Below, in pieces: positions 1 to 12,267 of a stretch of DNA of 64,000 nt. Location: contig OZ316892.1 of the NCBI GenBank assembly GCA_973895155.1, forward strand, positions 3,844,001-3,908,000. The letters run 5' to 3'. This DNA is from Marsupella aquatica. Taxonomy: Eukaryota; Marchantiophyta. A program made the translations under genes and the position numbers. The first letter of the stretch is position 1; every line of letters starts with the position of its first letter. A model generated the notes under the pieces. The model did not search any database. It had not been told where the DNA came from and worked only from the letters and a program-made list of their open reading frames with translations.

Positions 1-952
1 GAATTTTTGTCCAATAACAAACTGTTTTTTGGAGGAATCTAGAGAGGAATCCTTGACAACTTTATCCTCTCAGTTTTTGGGTTGTGGAATTACCTGAAAA
101 TGGGACAGGATATAAATTTAGACAAATGTATAGAAACAAGTGTCAAAAGTGAGTGAATACAATGCACATGACTGCATGAGGTACAACAAGGTGCAAGCTA
201 TACAGTTATAGCCTATGCTCATAATTAGTTTCATTGGGGGTATGACAACTAGCTGAGGGGGAGAGAAAGAAAGACGAGCAAGGAAGTGTTATTTCCCCAT
301 TTTTGAATTTTTTTCCCTTTTAACTAAATGTTTCTCTTTTCCCCTTTTATTTATTTATTTACCGCACATGTCTATTGAGCGAGTTTATCATAATCATTTT
401 TGCAGTTGTTTAGACTCAGGCTTATTTTGGCTCTTTCATTTTGCAGAGGTTTTCACCCCTTTATTGAGTCTTTTGCCGTTGGTATCCTGTTTCCTGGTTT
501 GACATTTTTTGTTCTTTGGAAATGTGACATATACATTCTCTTTCAACCAGATAATTCTTGTTTGGGTTGAAATCTGAGACATTTAGTTTATTGCAACCAA
601 CAAAAGAGACCTCAATGCAATCATACTCTTTTTGCATGGCATCCTTGAATTCCTGCCTGAAATTTATGTTTGTAGGGAGGGTTTTTATTAGTTCTTCTTG
701 CCATTGGTGGCAATTCTCTCCCTTATTTGGCTCTTTGGTCTTGGGTTTATTCCCATGTTTCAAACTTTCAAAATACAAAGGAAATCTGACAAACGACCAC
801 CTAGGGAGCAGGCCAGAGAACCCATTAAAAAAAGTATAGAAATAAAGGGGCTACCTAATTAAAGCGCAGCCCGGTTTGGACTTGCCCGGAAAATAGAGCC
901 TTTAGAGGCCGTTGACTGGCAAGTCGTCACCCGGACTGTCCCGGCCTGGACC
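1..952. other. Gene-free stretch at the left edge
   Basis: I see no supportable gene here. The stretch is AT-rich with T- and A-runs, and open frames on both strands are short, overlapping and without recognisable motifs. From about 870 it runs into the GC-rich repeat that follows. No homology to the helicase unit was noticed, so this is probably outside unit A. Confidence 0.5.
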
Positions 953-1275
953 ATGACTACTGCCTGGCCCTTCCCGGCCCGAGCCGGCTGCCCCGCCCCG
1001 AGTACTTACCTAGGGCTCCCGGCCACATGCCCCGGTCTTCCCTTCCCGAACTCCCCTTCCCCGGCCCCATCCCCCGGTCTCCCCTTCCCAAGCTCCCCTT
1101 CCCCGGGCCGGGCCGGCAGGTTCAGGAGGAGGGGGAGTTTTGGAGGGGGAGTTTGGGAGTTTGGGAGGAGGGGAGGGGAGGGGAGTTGGGGAGGAGGGGG
1201 GTTCGGGAGGAAGGGGACCCGGCCCAGGGAATAATTAGGATCTGGCAAATAGAGCCATTTTGGTCCGGCAAATGA
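860..1275. repeat. GC-rich fold-back repeat with opposite C-rich and G-rich arms
   Basis: The left arm (about 1027-1105) is made of CCCCTTCCC-type pyrimidine blocks. The right arm (about 1128-1215) is made of GGGGAGGGG-type purine blocks, so a single strand could fold back on itself. The G arm has many runs of three or more G and is a G-quadruplex candidate. The edges carry a motif, GGTTTGGACTTG then CCGG or CCGA, which recurs at about 12270 at the edge of another C-rich segment, so this is a dispersed family. Overlapping open frames here are low-complexity Pro/Gly artefacts. Confidence 0.5.
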
Positions 1276-1297
1276 TGAGTTTACGTGCCGGGCAACT

Positions 1298-1515
1298 CAG
1301 CAACTTGCCTGTCACTCCAAAGCAACTTGCCTGGCACTCCAAACCCTGAGCGTGAGGTTTTAAGGGCAAGACATGGGATGGGCAGGGGCAGCCAGGGGAC
1401 CAAAAAAGGGGACCAAAAAAGGCTGGCCTGAAAATTGAAGTGGGACCCAAATGAGGAGAGTTTTCCAATCGGGTGTGGAGGAGAGTGGAGGAGAATCGGG
1501 TGTGGAGGAGAACAG
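1298..1515. repeat. Cluster of short direct repeats
   Basis: A 22-bp unit beginning GCAACTTGCCTG is repeated twice at about 1302-1345. GGGGACCAAAAAAG is repeated next to itself near 1396-1423. AATCGGGTGTGGAGGAGA occurs twice between 1468 and 1512. These look like slippage products. Confidence 0.5.
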
Positions 1516-1834
1516 GGAAGCGTCTCCCACTCTCCCTGAATAGTATAAATGGGCTCTTGTTCCATCGATTTCCCTTTGACCAATGGTGTCCTTGTGAGCT
1601 TCCTTGCCCCTTCAGTTCAGCAGTCGGATTCTATCAAGCTGTCATCACAGATGGCACAATATGAAAATTGTGAGAGTACAAACGGCCAATGGATGTAAAC
1701 TGCATAATTCGTTTGTACAAATGAGGTACAAGCTGGCAGTCCACAAGGGGACAAGGCTCATAGTGGGTGGACTGGCTTTTCCTTTTCTATTCAAAGATGC
1801 GCTGCAGCTTATTCCTTCTCTTGCGGTCCTCTTG

Positions 1835-1922
1835 ACACTTGGGCCAGTCTCTTTGACACTTGTGGTCCCTCTTGACTATTGGGTCAGTCGCTTTGACAAT
1901 TGGGTCCGTCTTTGACAATTGG
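1835..1922. repeat. Minisatellite, about 20-bp unit, 5 degenerate copies
   Basis: The motif CTTTGACAATTGGGTC and variants recurs five times with a 17-22 bp period. No gene overlaps it. The surrounding 1.5-3.0 kb stretch holds nothing else I can support. Confidence 0.55.
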
Positions 1923-3052
1923 GTGGAAATACCCTGCTAACCGGGGGAATGCTCTTTACACAAGAAAGGTTTTGAACTGCAATCAGCCATAAATGCAAAT
2001 GACCGTCAATCCCTACGTGCACATCTTAATTATCCAGATTTCTTTCTAAAGGCTAGCATTAGGGATTGTCACGTGCACCCTGGTCAGCTCAAGGTAAGTG
2101 TTCACAAATTGAAATCTGCAACAGCTGCCCCATCTGGCAAGGAATTATGAGAGAGGATCTGTGTGACATTCACTCTTAGCACTGACGAGAGAGGTAGGAG
2201 GTGGTGAGCCCATCAGTGATGAACACAGAAATTGCAACCTCCGTATCGAAGAAGTGTCTCCTGCATTCCTCATTCTGTTTCTCCTGAGGAACTGTAGTGA
2301 TGAAAATCCTTTGTGGCAAATGATCTGCAGCAACAAAACGACACTTCTTACCTTGCAAAATGTAAGCAGACAGCATAGGAGTCGATTGAAGTACTTTCAG
2401 TCCAATGCACCAGGTTTTGTGAGGGAAAGTTGGCGCCAGGTCTGCTCAAGATTCACAGTAACCTCTGCAAACGCAACAAACCCTCTACAGTTGCAATTCG
2501 TGCCGCGAATCACACTAATCGATAATTGCGGTAAATGAAACTAAGGTCTCTGACTGAACTAATGGAAGAGTCGAATAATTGGATAACTGCAATTTTGAAC
2601 GTACCCACTTGGGATGGCACTTAGGGAGGGATGACCAGAGTACCCAAATCTTTGATTACTCTTGAAAAAATTCTCAGCCTCTCAGCCAGACTCATCAAAG
2701 ACTCACGCAAAGGGCCCTACGAGTCACAGCTACTCAGAAGATCAGAATCCTACAGGACAGTAAACATCCTTTTCTCCATTGAAGCTCAATTGTTCGTGCC
2801 ACTCTACCGTAGCGGGAGGGAGGTGAGCTCGAATGCGGAGTTCTCAAATGCTGTTTAGATTGCTCGGTTGTTGTGCTGATTTGTCCCATCTCATCTTTAC
2901 GTGTTCCCCGTCAATCTGGGCCAGCAGCTGCGAGAAGAGAAAGCCCTAGCAGGTGTCGTGAAGCGAGCTCACAGGTGGGCTACGTTTCCATTTTCTAAAT
3001 TATACTCGGATTGCTGTTTGCTGCGACCTGTTTCTAATGTTAGGGTTTCCCC

Positions 3053-3229
3053 ATGGATCCGCCCAGCGGTGCTCCCGACTTCATCGATCAAGTTGAAAAC
3101 GACAATTGGAATCATCGATCATCGTGTGTATTTCAATCCCATTTTTGGTTTGTATCTACGGGCTCTGCTACTGCGTTTTACTTAGGTGTCCTGGCACAGA
3201 CCGCTATGTACTCTAATGAGACATGAATG
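3053..3229 (+). CDS. Possible short first exon or small ORF (58 codons)
   Basis: An ATG in a good plant context (CCCCATGGATCC) opens a 58-residue frame. A CT-rich leader with AGGGTTT precedes it, a common look for plant 5' leaders. No domain or homologue is recognised, no matching frame was seen in unit B, and no downstream exon could be linked. It may be a remnant first exon cut off by the start of the tandem unit at about 3334, or chance. Confidence 0.15.
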
Positions 3230-3639
3230 TCCTGTTGAGACAAAATTGATAGTGGCAGCAATTCGAATTCAATGACCTGCAATTTCTTGCTGCGGGCAGT
3301 CAGCTCACGGGTGGCAGTGGGATAGAATCCTTCCACCGTTGCCCTCACTCGCATCAAGACTTTGGGACCTAGACCTGGCAAGGGTGGAAAGGCACTGCAA
3401 TCCTGGCAGTAATTATCTCAACGGCAGGCGCAACGTAGAGCGAATCTTTTCCTTAATCTGTGACTATCGCGTTACAAGTATAGACAATTCACATCTAGTT
3501 CTACGTAGAAGCAATCACAAGTAGCACAGTTCTAACTTACTTCACATTACCTATTGAACTAGTTCCTTTGATCACAATCCAGCAAGAACCCACTCCCAAG
3601 AGTTGACGTTGTGAGCGTCCGTAATCAGCTGGCCCAGGT

Positions 3640-5162
3640 AGACCGTTTCACTCGTGAATTTGTGACAAACATGTGTAGCGGCAATCTAACTATTGCCCGA
3701 AAACCAGACCACCTCTCAACGAAAAGAGATCTGCATATGCTTGGAAACCAATTGCTCATGGCAGTTTGTGTAGTCCATAATTGGTGAATGACCTGGACCA
3801 CGGTGAACAGGGGACTAGATCAAACCTAATTCGAAGAGAGCTCATCCTGAACCAATTCGACAGAAATTCCAAAACGCAATAAATGACTCACGTCCGTGCT
3901 CGTACATCCAAGATACTTCAGGTTCCCTTTCATTTATCTACTAAGACGAAGAAAGCAGCCACAAAAGGTGCTACTATAGTTACCATACAGAGCAACCACA
4001 AGTGCTAATCCATGCGTATCCTTCGAGCCGAAACTTCGGCAAACATGATATGTAGATTTAAGCTGCGATCTACCTCCGGCTACAGATATGTGGATGTGGC
4101 AACTAGTCCTCTCCCCCCCCCCCCCGGATCCTCTTCTCTCCAGCCTTCGTTCCCCGCACTGCCATCAATCTCTACTACAGGGCCCAGATTAATAAGCGTG
4201 TCATCGACTTCCATTCCTGTGGTACCTTCGCGTTACTCGTTTGGCTTCAATAGAAAATAACAATTTAGATGCAGCATAGTGACGATCTGACCATGTTCCC
4301 GTTTGCTTTTGATGTTTTCAGGTTTGTATGCTAGTCCCTACTCGCTGGAGGGTCTGCGACCAGTTCGGAGACTTTCTCGGAAGATGTCACCTCGTCTGTT
4401 ACAAATTCGGCAGAACAAGGGAGCGGTTTGACAAACTCTGCTTCATTTTCGCAAGAAGGACTGAGTTCCTACTTTGGAGAAAGGTTCTATAATACCCTCA
4501 GCCGCTCCTAGACAATTGCTCTGCTTGCACTGCATGAGCCCTTCCGTGAGTTCCAGTCACGTTCGAAGGAAGGGTGGAAATCGACTCAGTGCTCTCTCGT
4601 TTATGCACTGTCGTTTTCTCTCACTCATGAGAAAGTAGCCACATACAGTGTAGAAGTTTCTGAGCATATTTGGTTAGACTTCTCGTACAAGAGGAGTATT
4701 ATGCACAAGTGAACTTGTCCATTGAGCGATGAGACCGTGAGTTAGGGTCCCTCACAGTCATGTCAGATTGACGACAAGAGCCAGCTGCATAAACGGACTT
4801 TGTCCTTATGCGCTAAGCAGCTAGTCGGGCTTTGTCCCTATACACTAAAAGGGTAACAGCAACACTAATTAGCTACTCAGAGAAGTCGGCTCACTAGTTG
4901 AGCTCGAATGTCAACTTGATTGTGGGAGAACACGAGGACAGTGTTTCTGTCCTAATCTCCAAAAGTGAAATGCAAGTCTGGTTGGTCCCATCACCCCAGC
5001 TCTCTTCCGGGAACCAACGCTGCCCCTCCCCCCTGTAGTCGAATTGGACCGACTCATTGTTTTTGGAAGGTACTAAGCTGGGCCCAATTCTCCCTCGTTG
5101 AATCACTTGTCCCATTCCAGTTTTTTCTTGTGCGCTGGGTACCTGCCAGGCGATTGAAATAA
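3640..5162 (+). promoter_or_regulatory. Upstream region of helicase gene A, with conserved blocks
   Basis: No gene is supported here. Two blocks are conserved in unit B: 4321-4570 (matches 53066-53340) and about 5054-5162 (matches 53427-53539). The first also recurs at 63590-63740. Conservation next to exon 1 suggests promoter or 5' leader, but no TATA box or start site was pinned down. A run of 13 C lies near 4115-4127. Confidence 0.4.
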
Positions 5163-8100
5163 ATGACGACATGGGAGTGCACTGCGCTACGATGGTCGGT
5201 GCTTGACATAATCAACGAGAACAAGTACTTAGGCAAGGTGAGTCAATGTCTTAGCCAATGGAGCGTCCTTTCTCTGCTCCCATGTATCGAGAGGTTAGTT
5301 TCAGCCCTGTTTATGCTCTGCTTTAATCTAGCTCGCAGCAATCTAAATGCTAGTAGGCCGTTGATAGTTTTGGTGTCAATAAGACATTCAACCTTTACTT
5401 TTGCTGGAATTTGTTTCATGTAGATAATTCCTGACTCGACTAAAATCTACATGAAATTACAAGTTCAAGATCAAGATCAAAAGTCTCCCAGTATCACGAT
5501 GCACTTTCATCCCTCGGAACTATTTTTTACTCCCGTGAACCTACCCGAAGTATAGTTTCGATGTAGTCTGGGCTATGCATTTCCTTTAGCTAGCTCAACT
5601 TTGCTGAAATTTTAACACGTCTTAACGTGTCTTCCGGTCTCCAGGTAGCACCTCTTCCAATGACGTTCCAAGATCTACGTTCCTATTACAAAGCGTTTCG
5701 GATGCCTTTGCTGGAAGATTCACGTGCGCAATTAAAACGGGGTCTTGAAGAGCTTAGCACGGCTGATTATATGATAGTCAGTTACAATGGCGAGGGGAAG
5801 CGTGACGACGATGAGAAAGAACTCATCAAACTCAACCTTGGTATCGTTCGGTTGTTCCAAAGAGGGAAGAAGGAAGATTCATCGAACCCGAAGCCTACGG
5901 ATGTCCTACTCCTGTCCACATTTCTCCCAGAGAGTTTAGAGGACCTGCTAACGAAACCTGGAGGACACTATACCTTGGCGCTAATATCGAAGTCAGACGA
6001 TGACTTTGCAGCATCTTTTCAAGTAAAATCATGGAGGAACACAACGAATCCTTTGTTGGGGTGCAAAAGTTGGTACGCCATCTACGTCAATAGTGCCGCT
6101 ACGGTTAGGAGGATTTGGGACGCGCTAAATCCGGAACCAGCGGTGTTTCAAGATAAACGACAGCACACAGTCGCGAAGCAAAATTTGTACAGAGACAAGC
6201 ACCTTGTGAAGGTAATGGTCTCTTCTCTATGTGCGACTTCCTCTGAGATTTTCAAATCATCCAAGGATTTTCCTACCTACCTAGGGATGTACAAGTTCAA
6301 AAGCACCTTCAGAAATAGAATCACACGAGTTGCTAGTAAGTCCCGGAAGCCCACTTTTAGCTAGAATTCAAAATCACCGGGTTACGCTCTTATGGTGGCT
6401 GGTTCGATTCACAACAAACTTGTTGCTGCAGGAATGCACAACATCTGGATTTGAAGGACCTTGTGATCGGAAAGTGAATCACCTGAGAGGACTTGTTGAA
6501 CATTATTGCATGTCTCGACATCTAAATGAGCCACAGATCGTAGCCATAAGTACTACTGTGATGGGACTAATGGAGAGTGACGGTGTCCGGACAAAGCTCC
6601 TTCAAGGTCCTCCAGGTAAGGAAAGGTTTTGCAGATTCATAGGATGGCAATTCTAACTAAGTGTATTCAAGTTTGTCTACCGGAATTCGCTTTTTGAAGT
6701 TGCACATCCGGATTGGACAGGAACAGGAAAGACTACAGTTATTACTATACTCTTGTCCATCATTACTTCTTTGAAGGATCGGGTTCTTGTTAGCGCTCCA
6801 ACAAATCGAGCAGTTGCGGAAATTGCCGAAAGGTTTTTGAGGAACTTAGGAATGAAACAATCTGCCTTACTTTCTGACATTGCCAACTTCCTATCTCCGG
6901 GGGGTCATTTCGCACCATTGCATGTTGGAGACGTTCTGCTAGTTGGAAATGAGGGTAGAATAGACGCTGACGGTATTCTTGGTGACATCTTTCTGAAGAA
7001 ACGCGTAAAACTCCTCCAAAAAGCAATGGCTCCTCTCTCAGGCTGGCAAGCCTCAGCCCGAGAGGTCCTTAATATTTTGAGCACGGACTCCGGTTTGGTA
7101 CAGTATCAACGGCACAAAGAACTTTGCGACAAAGACGAACGGCCATGCCCAACATTTCTGGAGTTCATTCGACAGACAATGAATAAATTGGGGCAGGATT
7201 GGATCGAAAATGGTCGTGTGATGTGTAAACACCTACCCAGCAAGGTACTGACTCCAAAAGCACGAGAGCTGCTTCAAATTTCGTGCGAGAGTATGGAAAA
7301 TTTTCGCAAGTGTCTGAGCGATGTACGCGTTAAAGACAAACGAGTAAGAAGGTGGTTCGAAGATGCCTCCAAGGGCCATGTTACAACAAACTCTACTGCA
7401 GACAGAGATTTTTATAGTTCTAAACAGAAACTTCTAGCTAGCATGGACAGTCGGCCTGGCTTTGATGTTCTGAAGTTGAACGTTGAAGCAACGTGCCTCC
7501 GAAATGCATCGTTGCTCTTCTGCACAACTTCCACAGCAGGAAGCTGGCGTGTGAAAAAATCGGGACGCTTCGATTATGCGGTTGTTGATGAAGCTGCACA
7601 ACTTGTCGAAGCTGAGACGGCCATAATCGCACAACTGGCTGGAATTGATCAAATGCTGTTGGTCGGGGATCCTAATCAACTTCAGGCCATGGTCACCAGT
7701 AAGGTTTGGGCTCAAATTTCTGTGCTCCCAGTGATTTGACCTTGCATAGTGAGACCAATGGTTACACATGAAATTCGAGAGAGTTAATGTCCACTATTTA
7801 AAGCCGGCTTGCAAGTAAATAGTACTTTTTGTTCCTGAATAGACGCATAAATGTGACCTATTTGGGCTGTCATTCGTTTATCTGCGATTGGCTTACCACA
7901 ATCTCCCCAATGTACAACCTCCAGATATCCAAAGCAAGCGGGTACAGCAGAAGTCTGTTCGACAGGCTTCAGACACTGGGTCATCCACACCAGATGCTGA
8001 GAATTCAGTACAGAATGCATCCGGAGATAAGTAGGTTTCCTAATCAGCAGTTTTACGGAGGTCTGCTCGAGGATGCACCAAACGTTCAGCACGAATCTTA

Positions 8101-10790
8101 TAAAATACCATGCCAAGACCTTTACGGGCCCTATGCTTTCATAAACGTAACGAACGGAGAAGAAGAAAAGGGGGAAAACGGGAAATCCTTCGAAAACTCT
8201 ATCGAATGCGACGCCGTGCAATACATCCTCAACAAAATTCAAGCAGGTGATTTACAGTCATTCGATCAGATTCCAGTCTTGCACGTAGACTTTGCAGCGA
8301 GAATTAGTGATGAATAAATTGTACTTAGTTGTACAGTCATTCGGTTGCATCCGCTAATTCGAGTTGACATTTGAGTGTCAGGCTGTTGCTGTATGTAGAT
8401 TATGCACGGACGCTTTGCTTCTGGTCGATGACACTCATCCCTGTTTTGCAGAGAGTAAGACGAATTTGAGCGTGGGAGTCATTTCTCCATATCAGGGCCA
8501 GATCGCGAAGATGAGTAAACGTATGTCAGTTCTTGCCTCTCGTGGCTCGAAGCATTCGGCTAGACTGAACGTCGATTTCAAGACGGTGGATGGATTTCAA
8601 GGAGGAGAAAAGGACATAATTATCTTCTCAGCTGTAAGGGCAAACCCTTCAGGAAACATTGGGTTCTTGGACGATTTTCGAAGACTGAATGTGGCAGTAA
8701 CCCGCGGCAGGTTGATATCTTCTTGAATCCTTATGTGTATCCTGTGACGGGTTTCGTTCGTCGGATACAAGAGGTGATACCGAGACAGCATACTGCTACA
8801 AACATTCAAAATACGAAGCTTCAATTCACAACTTCATGGTTCTTGAGTATTTAAGTCATGTCAAAGAAACTCTGGACAATGGAATACTTGCAAATTCCCC
8901 TTAGAGTTTCGTCTCGTGCATATTGGTTTTACCTCTAGAGCGGCAATTGAATTACTTCTTTACCGTGATGCTAGCTGATCGATGGATGCCATTTTCTTTG
9001 AAACAAAGCTTGTGACTAGATCTCTGGACGGTAACCGATCTCTCCCTTCCATGCAAGACTTGGGGTCTTTCCGTTCCGCCAATCACGTGGCTGTGCCAGA
9101 AATTCCAAGTATCTTTTAGTAGCACTGAACACTATATTTGCCTGCGCGGAACAGTTCCCAAACTTACTTGTTGAAACTGCCTTGATTTACAGGCACTGTC
9201 TTTTGATCATTGGTCATGCGCCCACGTTAAGTTTCAGTGATCCGCTGTGGAGAGCAGTCATCGCGGACGCGAGTAAGAGGTTTTGCTACCGCAATACAAG
9301 AGTTGATCCATATCCGGGGACCACAATCCCTCTTCCTCGTCAGATATGGAGCTTTGCGTAAGAATTGATTGCCCTGTTGAAATTAAGCTTTAGTGCATCA
9401 GCATAGTCACAGTTCGATAATGATAAATGATTGTCTTAAAGTCTGAATCCCTGGGAGCTACAGCACTAAGACAACCTAAAGCGCAAAAGCAAGAAAACAG
9501 CTTATCTGCTACACTTAACCTGCTTTCGACCGGTCCAAATGTCAAGTCACGAACTGTACTGTAGAAATTGAGTCGCGTTAGGGTCCTGGTTTAGCAATTC
9601 CAGTCTTGTCAGCTTGTATCTCTATAACCCTCCGCCGGTGATATTTGATCTCTCGTTTATTGCTTTGGGCATGCGATATCTCCGCTTCTAAAAGACTAGT
9701 TCGAAAAGACTAGCATTCGAGCGACCATTCCGGAAGAAAGGAATGTGTACGAAAGAGTAGTCTAGCTTCTTCTAGGTTAGAATCCTGGTAAGTGAAATGT
9801 TTTTGTTTTTAATAGTGGAGGGCTGGGAAATTTGTGGCAGCATATATGTATCTTTTCAGCCTGGTTCTTTGGCTGATAGAGTCTGTCTCTATGAACTGTT
9901 TCAGGAATGAGGAGGAAAAGGTGGAAGATACGATAGTGGTTCAGGAGAAATTGCAGACTTTGACCTTGAAAGAGGTAGAAACTATTCAAACGATGAAAGC
10001 AAACAGGAGATTGTCAGCAGAATCTTCAGGAAAACAGGTTGTAGTTCTGGAGAAGGTGCAGACGTTGACCAGGAAAGAGGTGAAAACTAGGAAAGAGGTG
10101 AAAACTGTTCAGCATATGAAAGCTGGACAAGCTTCACGCAAACAGGCTGTAGTTCAGGAGAAACTGCTGACCTCAGCCTTGAAAGAGGTGGAAACTATGC
10201 AGAATATTAAAGTAAACAAGAAATTGCCTGAACAAGCTTCAGCCAACCAGGTAGTTGGGAAGAAACTGCCCGGACAAGCTTCAGGCAACCAGGTAGCTGG
10301 GAAGGAAGTACTGCAGACGTTGGCCTTGAAAGAGGTAAAAGTTGTTCAAAACAAGAAAGTAGACACGAGATTGCCCGGACAAGCTTCAGGCAAGCAGATT
10401 GTAGCTCGGGAGAATCTGCAAACTTGGGCCTCGAAAGAAGTAAAAACTGTTCAGCAGATGAAAGCAAACACGAGATTGGCTGCACAAGCCTCAGGCACAC
10501 AGGTCGGAGATCAGGAGAATCAGCAGAACTTTTTCTTGGGGGAGGTACGCCCCAATCGACAGCTGCAATCTGAAGGAAGTCGCATGAGAGCGAACAATCA
10601 TCCTCTGGAGTTTACATGGGAACACGTTGTAGCAAATGACGTTTCGAGAGTGAAGGAAGCTTCGAATTTTTCTTCCAACGCAGAATGTGGGGCGAGTCGT
10701 ACAGAATCTCTTTCGACATGGGCTCTGAGAGGCCTTATGTGCCTACCTGTAGTACTAATTGCGAAGGCACTTTTTGGCAGTGGGACGTAA
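5163..10790 (+). CDS. UPF1/SEN1-like superfamily-1 helicase with repeat tail (copy A, intact)
   Basis: Exons: 5163-5237, 5645-6211, 6432-6615, 6721-7703, 7925-8246, 8452-8710, 9193-9357, 9905-10790. All are bounded by GT-AG with matching phase and total 3441 nt, or 1146 residues. The N-terminus (WSVLDIIN, then YYKAFRMPLLEDSRAQL) matches the start of plant UPF1/SEN1-type helicases. Helicase motifs in order are GPPGTGKTT (about 273), DEAAQ (565), GDPNQL (591), YRMHPE (632), TVDGFQGGEKD (756) and NVAVTRGR (789). By family it should be an NTP-dependent RNA or RNA/DNA helicase. Exon 8 adds about six 35-residue repeats, then a hydrophobic C-terminal segment (about 1124-1142), possibly a membrane anchor. 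The intron after exon 3 cuts the Walker A motif between PPG and TGK. An alternative donor at 6336 for exon 2 was considered, but its phase does not fit. Confidence 0.85.
9938..10545 (+). repeat. Coding tandem repeats in the helicase tail (about 105-bp unit)
   Basis: Exon 8 encodes repeats of about 35 residues with a pattern close to VVQEKLQTLTLKEVKTVQ, then M(K)A, a basic stretch and GQASGKQ. Copy A has about five full repeats, one 14-residue partial repeat and a divergent last one. The paralogue at 58386-58917 has two full plus the divergent last one. The exon length difference is 354 nt, an exact multiple of three, so the array changed by in-frame units. Charged heptad-like residues suggest helical structure. 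Confidence 0.85.
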
Positions 10791-12267
10791 CTTTCAGAGG
10801 CGTAACCTCTATCTACGTGCAAGGACGGCAATCGGGCCAATTATCCTGGCACGCTAGTGTTATTCTCCGCCAGGTAGCACTGACTCTAACAGGTTAATTA
10901 TCTACAGAAGAAAGAGTCCCAGATCGACTAGAGACTTGGGTTGACGTGAATTTTCACTAGGTCGTCACAAATTTGTAGCTTGTTTACGAGGTTCAAAGTC
11001 TGTATTGTTACTCACCGGATAGTCGGCTCCTCGAAGCATTGTGACTCAAAATTTGCCAGATCAGGACTGATGATGAGTCCCAGCAACTGTCTCCCAATTC
11101 GCTGTACTATCGCAATTTATGTATAACCTTATATATGGTATACTGGCTGAGTGGGCATGTCAATCAAGGAACTCCGAGCCAGTGGTCACTTTGACAGTTG
11201 GAACCCCTTTTCACTTTCAGTTCAACCTTCAATTCGTGGGCCTTCATGACTTTACTTTCAGGGTACAATTGAGTCCCTAGTAAAGCCCTCTCATCAGTGC
11301 ATTCTTATGGATAAAGTCCAGGTAAACATACGTTCAATGACTACGCTATCACAGAAGAATACAAGAACTCTCTACCAGACCAATCACATTCTTGTAGGTA
11401 CACATCTTAAAGACGAGTCCCCAAAGAGTGCATTTGAGCTTGAATTGCCAGATCACTTGAAGAAAATGCTGTCTGCGTAGAGCAATTCCGATTCTAAAGA
11501 TTTTCAGGTCTAACCTGTAGGCTCAGATTCCGTGTAGCTCCATTTCGATATGACGTTTCACCATTTGAACACGCTCGTGCATGCTTGTCTGACGACCAAG
11601 CTTGGTGCAAATTTGTCTGAGAACGAAACCTTACACCGCGGAACAACACATGATTTTCTGACGACCAAACTTCGCGCATCTTCTCCGACGACAGTCCCGT
11701 TTTGCGCGGCATCATCTCCAACGACAATCACGTTTTGCACCTACTAAGACAACTCTACTGACACAATTGCACGTGAAGTATTTTATTTCATACTTGCATC
11801 GTTTCATAAAGTGAGATGCAAATTGGATTGAGTGATGAGGGCCGCGCGAACGCGAGCCCTCTCTGTCACAAATTATGACGTGCATTTTCCCCATAGGGAA
11901 ATGCTAGAACTTGTCCAGTCGTGGTGCAATGAGCGGACTCGTCCTAGGCCAACCCCCTTGTGGATCAAGGTTAGATCCCGCCCAGGTAAGTATGCTTCTC
12001 CTTCATGGTGGAAGAACTTTATACTCAGGGTATCATTGCATCTGTCTGTTGAAGGCCCGACTTATGGGTTTACGTGATCGCGTTCACGTATGTTTTCGTG
12101 GTAGGGAGGAGCATGCGAGCCAGAAAGACAGAAACGCACTGTGTTCCGATGCACAATTCGAAAAGAAGGAGTTTTCCACGCACCCCACCTCAAACCACCC
12201 CCACAGCTTCACGACAGAAAAACAAAAACGAGGCGCTCTAAAAAACTATCAATTGAGGGTCTCAAAA
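10791..12267. other. 3' flank of helicase A; conserved, no supported gene
   Basis: This stretch is collinear with 58918-61215 in unit B. It contains short GACGACCAA.CTT repeats near 11588-11735, a conserved hairpin at 11837-11861 (GAGGGC paired with GCCCTC around a GCG/CGC inner stem), and an 81-codon open frame at 11832-12077. That frame is conserved in unit B, but with many replacement changes, so I do not call it a gene. Confidence 0.45.

Noticed and set aside
6212-6335. Longer exon 2 of helicase A using a GTAAGT donor at 6336
   Set aside because: The phase would not match exon 3. The donor at 6212 joins in phase 0 with the exon 3 acceptor. cDNA could still overturn this.
9834-9904. Hydrophobic N-terminal extension of the exon 8 frame (YLFSLVLWLIESV)
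   Set aside because: A pyrimidine-rich tract and TTTCAG at 9899-9904 mark it as the intron end, and the acceptor joins exon 7 in phase.
11832-12077. 81-codon frame conserved in unit B (60741-61190)
   Set aside because: Replacement changes are as common as silent ones, the frame ends differ, and a donor-like GTAAGT sits inside. The conservation is that of the whole unit.
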